Assembly (NCBI GenBank): GCA_025060055.1
Contig: JANXCK010000262.1
Coordinates: forward strand, 1 to 11,972
DNA length: 11,972 nucleotides
Origin: Fimbriimonadales bacterium
Lineage (GTDB): Bacteria > Armatimonadota > Fimbriimonadia > Fimbriimonadales > GBS-DC
Reading direction: 5' to 3'
The notes under the pieces are model-generated. The model was given only the letters and a program-made list of their open reading frames with translations. It was not told the origin of the DNA and did not search any database. The stretch's first letter is position 1. Each line of letters starts with the position of its first letter. This document shows, piece after piece, positions 7,165 through 11,972 of the stretch. The translations under genes and the position numbers were made by a program.

Positions 7165-8442
7165 CTACGGCTCCAGCGGCAACTTGTCGCCCACCGCAAG
7201 GCGCAGCTGCAACTCGGCAATCGCAGCGTCGTAGGTCGCCTGCACCAGGTTTGTCTCGGCAGTAACCAACGCAAGCTGCGCGGTCAGCACCTCCACGATA
7301 GTGCCCACACCCTCGCGCAACGATTCCTGCGCCGCGTCGAAGTTGCGTTGTGCGGCGGCAATCGCAATTCGGGACGCCTCCAGCCGCTCAACAGCCTCGC
7401 GGATACTGAGCAGTGCGCTCTCGACCTCTGCGTAGGCGTCGCGCTCAGCTTGCTGGAGGCGGAACCGCGCGCTCTCGACACCCGCTTCCGCCTCGCGCAG
7501 GTTCGCACGAGTCAGCCCACCATCAAACAGCGGATACGAGGCGACGACGCTGAGGCTACCTTGTGTGCGAGTGTTCGGCTCATATTCGCGGAAGCCACGA
7601 ACAGTGATTTGCAGGCGCAGCAGGCTATTCAGGCGCGCGGCGTCGAGTCCGATTTTGCTGATTTGCAGGTTCAGTTCGGCGTTGCGCAGGTCGGGGCGTT
7701 GCTGCCGCGCTCGTTGCCACAGCTGCGCCACACTGAGTTCAGGGTCAGGCGCAGGTGGCGCAGGCGGCGCAACCAGAGCGGGCAACGGCTGCTGCGCCTC
7801 CCAGCCGATGAGCCGCTTGAGGTCGGCTTCGGCAAGGCGCAGCGCGTTGCGTGCCTGGATCTGCTGCACGCGGGCGTTTGCCAAGTCGGCTTCGGCTTGC
7901 AGCACATCTTTTTGTGGGGCGGTTCCAACCTCCGCCTGCGCACGAGCGACTGCAAGCAGCGTCTCGGCGCGACGCACGGCGGCGTCCGCAACTTGCAGCA
8001 GCTCCTTGCGACGCAACGCCTCGTAGTACGCCCGCGCGGTCTGGAAAAGCACGCGTCGAATGGTCTCGCGCGCACTCTGGCGCGTGGCTTCGAGGGCGCG
8101 TGAACTTTGGCGGATGCGCAGCTCGCGCTGCCCGTTGTCTAAAACCAGCCACTCCAGCCCCAAACCGTTCTGGCGCTGGGTCGCCTCAGCAGTGATGCCG
8201 TCCCCCTCTGTGCGCGTGCGCGTCGCGCTGCTGCTCAAATCAAGACTGGGAAACAGGTTTGCACGGGCAGCATTTAGGCGCGCCTGCGCCACGCTCGTAT
8301 CCGCCAACGCAGCGCGAACCACACCGTTGTTCTGCAACGCCAATCGCAGCGCATCCTCCAAACTCAGCGACTCTGGGGTACTGCCAGACGCCTGACTAAT
8401 GAGCGCCGCACACCACAAGCAGGTGAAACCCTTCCGTGTCAT
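7165..8442 (-). CDS. TolC-family outer membrane efflux protein
   Basis: The protein is 425 residues when started at ATG 8442. The frame is open to 8544, but ATG 8442 gives a proper signal peptide (MTRKG, hydrophobic FTCLWCAALIS, cleavage near QASG). The upstream part (NECTHPFEQEYP) looks like read-through. Two outer-membrane-efflux-protein repeats are visible. The first begins LSLEDALRLALQNN and contains NLFPSLDLSSSATRT. The second starts near residue 235 (LSVAQLWQRARQQRPDLRNAELNLQISK) and contains ASYPLFDGGLTRANLREAE. Both are followed by long Ala/Arg/Glu-rich alpha-helical segments, as in the TolC periplasmic barrel. TolC trimers form the exit duct for RND, ABC or MFS efflux pumps and type I secretion. 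No inner-membrane pump or adaptor gene is adjacent here, so the substrate is unknown. The gene is divergent from the prepilin series and convergent with the lipoprotein gene. No clear Shine-Dalgarno is seen. Confidence 0.92.
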   Translation of the reverse strand: MTRKGFTCLWCAALISQASGSTPESLSLEDALRLALQNNGVVRAALADTSVAQARLNAARANLFPSLDLSSSATRTRTEGDGITAEATQRQNGLGLEWLVLDNGQRELRIRQSSRALEATRQSARETIRRVLFQTARAYYEALRRKELLQVADAAVRRAETLLAVARAQAEVGTAPQKDVLQAEADLANARVQQIQARNALRLAEADLKRLIGWEAQQPLPALVAPPAPPAPDPELSVAQLWQRARQQRPDLRNAELNLQISKIGLDAARLNSLLRLQITVRGFREYEPNTRTQGSLSVVASYPLFDGGLTRANLREAEAGVESARFRLQQAERDAYAEVESALLSIREAVERLEASRIAIAAAQRNFDAAQESLREGVGTIVEVLTAQLALVTAETNLVQATYDAAIAELQLRLAVGDKLPLEP

Positions 8443-8560
8443 CGTCAGGGCGGTTCGACGCAGCGTGGGGTATTCCTGTTCAAAGGGGTGGGTGCATTCG
8501 TTCGGGTATACTAATCGCGTCAGGCAAATCGTCCCGCTTGGCACAGGAAGATTCTCCTAT

Positions 8561-8612
8561 GGCTTGGGCGTCTCGCCCAAGCCCAAAGCGGCTTGGGCAG
8601 TTGTGCCCAAGC
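8561..8612. repeat. Twin CTTGGGC hairpins upstream of the prepilin series
   Basis: Two perfect hairpins lie side by side. The first has arms GGCTTGGGCG / CGCCCAAGCC with loop TCT (8561-8583), the second arms GCTTGGGCA / TGCCCAAGC with loop GTTG (8591-8612). They are variants of the CTTGGACA / TGTCCAAG module found in the other arrays, with both arms changed together. They occupy the left part of the 387 bp gap between the tolC-family start (8442) and the first prepilin (8830). Confidence 0.88.
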
Positions 8613-8613
8613 T

Positions 8614-8719
8614 GTAGCGTCGGCGTCCCCGCCGACGGGCGTGGCTTGGACAGTCGTGTCCAAGCACGGCACGGACAAGACTGTCCGTGCTACCTGCACG
8701 GGCAAGATGTCCGCGCTAC
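8614..8719. repeat. Hairpin array, copy B
   Basis: The order of modules matches copy A. The left end 8614-8636 contains the hairpin GTCGGCG / CGCCGAC with loop TCCC. It is followed by CTTGGACA / TGTCCAAG with loop GTCG (8645-8664), GCACGGACA / TGTCCGTGC with loop AGAC (8669-8690), and a decayed GCACGGGCA / TGTCCGCGC with loop AGA (8696-8716). The right-hand terminal inverted repeat of copy A is reduced here to GCGCTAC. The linker sequences between hairpins are only 4-8 nt. Nothing coding is supported here. Confidence 0.9.
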
Positions 8720-8757
8720 GCATAGTGACGCTCGCACAGCGGGATCTCCAACTCCTG

Positions 8758-8766
8758 TGCCATAAT
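8758..8766 (+). promoter_or_regulatory. Candidate extended -10 promoter of the first prepilin gene
   Basis: TGC followed by CATAAT matches an extended -10 (TGnTATAAT) with one mismatch. No good -35 lies 17 nt upstream, which extended -10 promoters tolerate. Transcription would start near 8773, leaving a leader of about 57 nt. That leader contains a small hairpin (CCGCT / AGCGG, 8793-8808) just ahead of the ribosome site AGAGG (8818-8822). Confidence 0.35.
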
Positions 8767-8829
8767 TCAGGCGGGAACCAAACCCACTACAGCCGCTGTC
8801 TAAAGCGGTGAGGACAAAGAGGCACGACG

Positions 8830-9645
8830 ATGAAACGCGGATTTACACTGGTGGAGCTGCTGACGGTCATCGCGATTATCGCGATTTTGGCAGCGATTAT
8901 CTTTCCTGTGGCGGGCACGGTGCGTGAGAACGCCCGCAAAAGTCGGTGTTCCTCTAATCTTAACCAGATTTACGTCGCCCTGCAAGCCTATAAAGACGAC
9001 TATCGTGCCTATCCCCCCGTGCTGGGTGCATATGCACGCGACATAAACGGCAACCTGATTACAGGCAACTGCGCTGTGGACCTTAATCGTGTTATGTCGT
9101 TTGCCCTCGCGCCTAAACCACTGGGCAGCTACCTCAGAAACGACGAGATTTTCCGCTGCCCCAACAACCCCTTCGATGACAAACGCGCGATTGTTCCCGC
9201 CGTCTATCCGCAGGGGCACGCGCTCGCTGGGAACCGCGTGGTGGCGCGCGTCGGTGCGGACGAGGTTCCCGTCTGCTTCTACCGCTACGATAGCTACTCG
9301 ATCGGCAGGATTGGACGAACTAACAACTACGAACTGCACTACGCGCTTTTTTGGTCTAATGCGAACCTGAACGCTGAGGAAAATCGTCGCAATCAGGGCG
9401 CGACGCAGTATCAACAAGGATATTACGACGCGCCTGTGGGTCCCAAAGCGACCGACAACCCACGCCAACTGGGCTATCGCAACCCCGACACGACTGCTGT
9501 AGTCACTTGGTGCAGCTATCATCGCGATTATTCTGGGAATGTTCCTACCCGCGCCAAAAACGACATCGTGCTGTTCCTAACGGGGAATGTGAAGTATGTG
9601 GATTCGTATGAAATGTCTCAGTTCCCGTACTCGATGCGTCCATAG
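8830..9645 (+). CDS. Prepilin-type N-terminal cleavage/methylation domain protein (major-type pseudopilin)
   Basis: The product is 271 residues. The class III/type IV prepilin signal is textbook: MKRG|FTLVELL, with glycine before the cut, phenylalanine at +1 and glutamate at +5. A hydrophobic helix (TVIAIIAILAAIIFPVAG) follows, and then RENARKSRCSSNLNQIYVALQAYKDDYRAYP, which resembles the start of DUF1559-like pseudopilins abundant in Planctomycetes and Armatimonadota. The C-terminal part holds TTAVVTWCSYHRD and IVLFLTGNVKYVD, matching the family's 'no-waste display' style ending. It would be cut and methylated by a PilD-type peptidase and assembled into an inner-membrane pseudopilus or pilus. 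The ribosome site AGAGG is 7 nt from ATG. It is the first gene of a prepilin series, followed by a 243 bp gap filled with a hairpin array that could set its expression apart from the next gene. Confidence 0.9.
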   Translation: MKRGFTLVELLTVIAIIAILAAIIFPVAGTVRENARKSRCSSNLNQIYVALQAYKDDYRAYPPVLGAYARDINGNLITGNCAVDLNRVMSFALAPKPLGSYLRNDEIFRCPNNPFDDKRAIVPAVYPQGHALAGNRVVARVGADEVPVCFYRYDSYSIGRIGRTNNYELHYALFWSNANLNAEENRRNQGATQYQQGYYDAPVGPKATDNPRQLGYRNPDTTAVVTWCSYHRDYSGNVPTRAKNDIVLFLTGNVKYVDSYEMSQFPYSMRP

Positions 9646-9680
9646 GCGCGGTTCGACGGCAGCAGGCGTGGAAACTTGTG

Positions 9681-9839
9681 GCTTGGGCACAGACGCCTAA
9701 ACACCACGCGGGTTGGAAGCCCAGCCCGATAGGTGGCTTGGGCAGTCGTGTCCAAGCAAGGGCACGGACAAGACTGTCCGTGCCACACGCACGGGCTGGA
9801 AGCCCGTGCCACGAGCGGCTTGGACATCCCTGTCCAAGC
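9681..9839. repeat. Hairpin array, copy C, between the first two prepilin genes
   Basis: This is a third mosaic of the same hairpin families. A decayed CTTGGGC unit (from 9681) comes first, then CGGGTTGG / CCAGCCCG with loop AAGC (9709-9728), then CTTGGGCA / TGTCCAAG with loop GTCG and a G-T pair (9737-9756). Next come GCACGGACA / TGTCCGTGC with loop AGAC (9762-9783, identical to the unit in copy B), GCACGGGCT / AGCCCGTGC with loop GGA (9789-9809), and GCTTGGACA / TGTCCAAGC with loop TCCC (9818-9839). The terminal inverted repeats of copy A are absent. It takes up nearly all of the gap 9646-9888, ending 31 bp before the ribosome site of the next gene. Confidence 0.9.
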
Positions 9840-9888
9840 GTTGCAGGGTCAGAAGCGTTCGTGCCACACAAGGAAGGGGCGATAGGAT

Positions 9889-11748
9889 ATGGTAGGCATG
9901 GGTAGACATCGGCGCGGCGCCTCGCTGGTCGAGGTGCTGGTTGTAATCGGGATCTTGGCGATTGCGATTTTGGCGTTTATACGGCTGTATCCGAGCGGGT
10001 TCTTGGCGTTGAAACGCTCGGGGCAGAGCGACACAGCTACACGCCTTGCGCAACAGGAGATCGAACGCCTCAAAGCGCGCAGCGCGAACCTCCCGCACAC
10101 CATCGCGCCGATTGTGTATGACTTTTCAACAGGCGACCCGCTCCTGCTGGTTGACCCTACGCTGGATCCGAACGATCTCGGCACGCAGCCAAACCTGCCA
10201 CAAGACTTCCCTGCCTACCTTGCCAGCGGCGTGAATCGGTTCCGCTACATCGCGGGCGAGCGAGCGATTTTGGGACTACCTGGTCCTGCACTCGGCGCAA
10301 GCGACCGATATACCGAGGGCATTGTGTACACCGCCCTGTTTGCCCCGATTGCCCAGCCCCCTCCAACGGCAGACGAGCAGCAACGACGACGCTACCTTAC
10401 CGTCACAGGTCCTCCGATGCGCCGCCTGATTCTCGACTCGGAGTACCAGCGCCCTAACATCGAGATCTACGAGTACGGCATCGACTACGACGCGGGCAAG
10501 GTGCTGCTGCGTCCGCTGCGTGGCGGGTCTATCACCTACCAAGTGGAATTCAGCTTTACATATGTGGCGCCGAGCAACCGCGTAGAAACGCGCTTTGCCG
10601 TTGCCATCTATCAGCTGGGGCCGACTGAACCCAATCCACCTACTCCTCAGTGGTACGATCTCTACATTCAGAACGAGCAGGGCGGGCAAACCCCTGTACG
10701 AGAGTTACCAGGCTTTCTGGGGGTTGCGCCGTTTTCCGACACTGCAGCGCGCGTGTTTGAGGAGCGCGCGCTCGGCAGTCAGTGGTCGCCGAATAATCCC
10801 TACGAGTATCAAGTGCTGAACCCGCTCACGGGCACTATCCTCATCAATCCGAACGCGTCGGGTTATTACGAGCGGTACTGGCGTGGCGTGCGCCCGCTGG
10901 AAGCCTACCTCAGCTACTATGTGCATGACTGGACGATTTTGCGTGAGGAGTTCACAGTGCCTGATAACGGGCGCATCCGCCTCGCTTTCGCTGATCTCAA
11001 GCGGGTCGGCGATTTGCAAGATGACCAGACAGAGTATGCGGGCTTAGGGCTGGGACGCGACGCCAGCGGCAACCCGCTGCAGACCGACCTGATTGTCGTG
11101 GACATGCTCACGGGGCGCACAGCCTACTTCCGTCAGGGAAGCCAACTGGGCGCTACCGAACTCGCCCAAGAACTCCGCAATCAGATACTGCCTGACCTCA
11201 GGGCTTCTGTGGACTACGCTGCGGGCGTACTTCAAATCAACAACCCCGACATGCGGGGGCGCAAAATCCGCGTGTTCTACAAAGTGCATGAAAACTGGGC
11301 AATCTCGGTGCAAAAAGCAGCCAGTCGCTACTACCTGGCACAGTCGCCCAGAGGATTGACCCACGACTCGTGTTGGTATGACATCGAGGCGGCGTACAAC
11401 GGCAACGCGCAAAGCCCTGTGGCACGGCGTCTCTACTTCACCCGTAGTGAGGCAGGCAAGACTGTACTGCTACGCGAGTACTGGTATGTGGATAGAGACG
11501 GACGCCGACATCGGGGCACAAACGGCGTGTTCCGAATCAGCGAGATTCCGGACCCTGAAGACGGCATCGGATTGGTCTACATCGACCTGCGCCAAGTGCA
11601 TCCCAACGCGGTGCGCTGGGACCCCAGCGTCACGGGGCAGGCGATGCGCGGCATTCAAGGGCTGTCGGTCAAAGTGCGCGTGACGCATGAGCCGCCAGGA
11701 CGCCGTCCGCGAATCGACTTCGATATGTTGTTGCCAGCACGCGACTGA
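9889..11748 (+). CDS. Large minor pseudopilin (PilV/GspI-like N-terminus, about 600-residue ectodomain)
   Basis: The product is 619 residues. The N-terminus is a prepilin signal, MVGMGRHRRG|ASLVEVLVVIG, cut after G10 with Glu at mature position 5. A hydrophobic helix (VLVVIGILAIAILAFIRLY) and PSGFLALKRSG follow, then TRLAQQEIERLKA, a pattern seen in minor pilins such as PilV. The remaining part is soluble and beta-rich, unlike any enzyme I recognise, and is three to four times longer than typical minor pilins. Three segments look alike (near residues 197-226, 308-350 and 442-471): a DYxAGxxL or TGTILINP strand-turn followed by a strand ending in Y-x-V-H-(D/E)-x-W in two of them. ATG 9889 is preceded by AAGGAAGGGG (9870-9879); ATG 9898 would give a shorter leader and is the alternative. 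The gene sits between two other prepilin genes, so a pseudopilus-tip role is inferred. Confidence 0.85.
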   Translation: MVGMGRHRRGASLVEVLVVIGILAIAILAFIRLYPSGFLALKRSGQSDTATRLAQQEIERLKARSANLPHTIAPIVYDFSTGDPLLLVDPTLDPNDLGTQPNLPQDFPAYLASGVNRFRYIAGERAILGLPGPALGASDRYTEGIVYTALFAPIAQPPPTADEQQRRRYLTVTGPPMRRLILDSEYQRPNIEIYEYGIDYDAGKVLLRPLRGGSITYQVEFSFTYVAPSNRVETRFAVAIYQLGPTEPNPPTPQWYDLYIQNEQGGQTPVRELPGFLGVAPFSDTAARVFEERALGSQWSPNNPYEYQVLNPLTGTILINPNASGYYERYWRGVRPLEAYLSYYVHDWTILREEFTVPDNGRIRLAFADLKRVGDLQDDQTEYAGLGLGRDASGNPLQTDLIVVDMLTGRTAYFRQGSQLGATELAQELRNQILPDLRASVDYAAGVLQINNPDMRGRKIRVFYKVHENWAISVQKAASRYYLAQSPRGLTHDSCWYDIEAAYNGNAQSPVARRLYFTRSEAGKTVLLREYWYVDRDGRRHRGTNGVFRISEIPDPEDGIGLVYIDLRQVHPNAVRWDPSVTGQAMRGIQGLSVKVRVTHEPPGRRPRIDFDMLLPARD

Positions 11749-11783
11749 ACAGGAACACTGGCTCAACAGCTTGCGTCTAAGTA

Positions 11784-11789
11784 GGGAGG
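11784..11789 (+). promoter_or_regulatory. Ribosome binding site of the third prepilin gene
   Basis: GGGAGG lies 8 nt before ATG 11798 and supports this start. The 49 bp gap to the previous stop codon holds no terminator-like stem, so the two genes are probably co-transcribed. Confidence 0.75.
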
Positions 11790-11797
11790 CAGAAAGC

Positions 11798-11972
11798 ATG
11801 CGGTCTTGGCAGGCGTATCGGGAACGGCAGGCAGGGTTCACCCTGACAGAACTGCTGGTGGTAATCGCCATCACAGCGGTTCTGCTGGGGTTGCTGCTTA
11901 TCCCACTGGTGCAGGGGTTCCGCCTCACGCGGCAAGGGCAGGCGCAAGCGCAAGCGCAGGATACCGTGCGTA
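11798..11972 (+). CDS. Prepilin-type N-terminal domain protein (partial, runs off right edge)
   Basis: Only the first 58 residues are visible. They give a prepilin signal with a 13-residue leader, MRSWQAYRERQAG|FTLTELLVV, Glu at mature +5, a hydrophobic helix (VVIAITAVLLGLLLIPLVQG), and FRLTRQGQAQAQAQ. The Gln-Ala run is encoded by short CGCAAG repeats (about 11940-11959). The style (long basic leader, ITAVLLGLLLIPL) is that of minor pseudopilins of the GspJ/PilW kind. The rest of the protein is outside the window, so the subtype is uncertain. It belongs to the same series as the two upstream prepilins. Confidence 0.85.
   Translation, partial: MRSWQAYRERQAGFTLTELLVVIAITAVLLGLLLIPLVQGFRLTRQGQAQAQAQDTVR

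Noticed and set aside
8443..8544. 34-residue extension of the TolC-family protein
   Set aside because: ATG 8442 starts a normal signal peptide; the extension would place a hydrophilic segment ahead of it.
8561..8583. Rho-independent terminator of the tolC-family gene or its neighbour
   Set aside because: The stem is strong but lies upstream of the gene on its own strand and has no T-tract in either direction.
8520..8811. Small ORFs across hairpin array B
   Set aside because: Same artefact: repeat-derived translations such as QVARTVLSVPCLDTTVQAT.
6560..9839. CRISPR array
   Set aside because: The units are palindromes in tandem with 4-9 nt linkers; there are no uniform spacers of 30 nt or so and no cas genes.
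9545..9905. Small ORFs across hairpin array C
   Set aside because: Same repeat-derived peptides, overlapping real prepilin genes at both ends.

Overview
The window looks like a chromosomal segment of a GC-rich, Gram-negative-type (diderm) bacterium. It carries a lipid A-type acyltransferase, a TolC-family outer membrane channel, a flagellar-type export ATPase, a lipobox protein and a run of prepilin genes. The prepilin style (RENARKSRCSSNLNQ motif after the N-terminal helix), the large WD40/FN3-like surface protein and the repeat-filled intergenic gaps make Armatimonadota (Fimbriimonadia-like) my best guess. This is inference from protein style, not a database result.

Layout. Minus strand, 1-1911: a LpxL/HtrB-type acyltransferase, cut by the left edge, lies downstream of fliI. 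A divergent gap (1912-2123) separates fliI from a 1452-residue exported protein (2124-6482) with about 14 WD40 blades, four FN3-like modules, a 'GWNLISNPY' region and a FlgD-like Ig C-terminus. A repeat-filled gap is followed by a small Ig-like putative lipoprotein (6732-7163). That gene meets a TolC-family gene (7165-8442, minus strand) tail to tail with one base between them. Divergent from tolC, after a second repeat-filled gap, comes a plus-strand series of three class III-type prepilins/pseudopilins (8830-9645, 9889-11748, and 11798 to the right edge). A third repeat array lies between the first two.

How the genes may work together. The three prepilins probably belong to one type II secretion/type IV pilus-like machine, with one major-type and two minor-type subunits. 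TolC, the acyltransferase and the putative lipoprotein belong to the envelope. FliI points to a flagellum or related type III export apparatus encoded mostly elsewhere, because no fliH or fliJ is adjacent.

The most unusual signal is non-coding. All three larger gaps from 6483 on contain arrays of short perfect or near-perfect hairpins (arms 7-10 nt, loops 3-4 nt). They recur in a conserved order, and both arms change together between copies. One array is bounded by 22-23 nt inverted repeats. Several apparent small ORFs there are artefacts of these palindromes.
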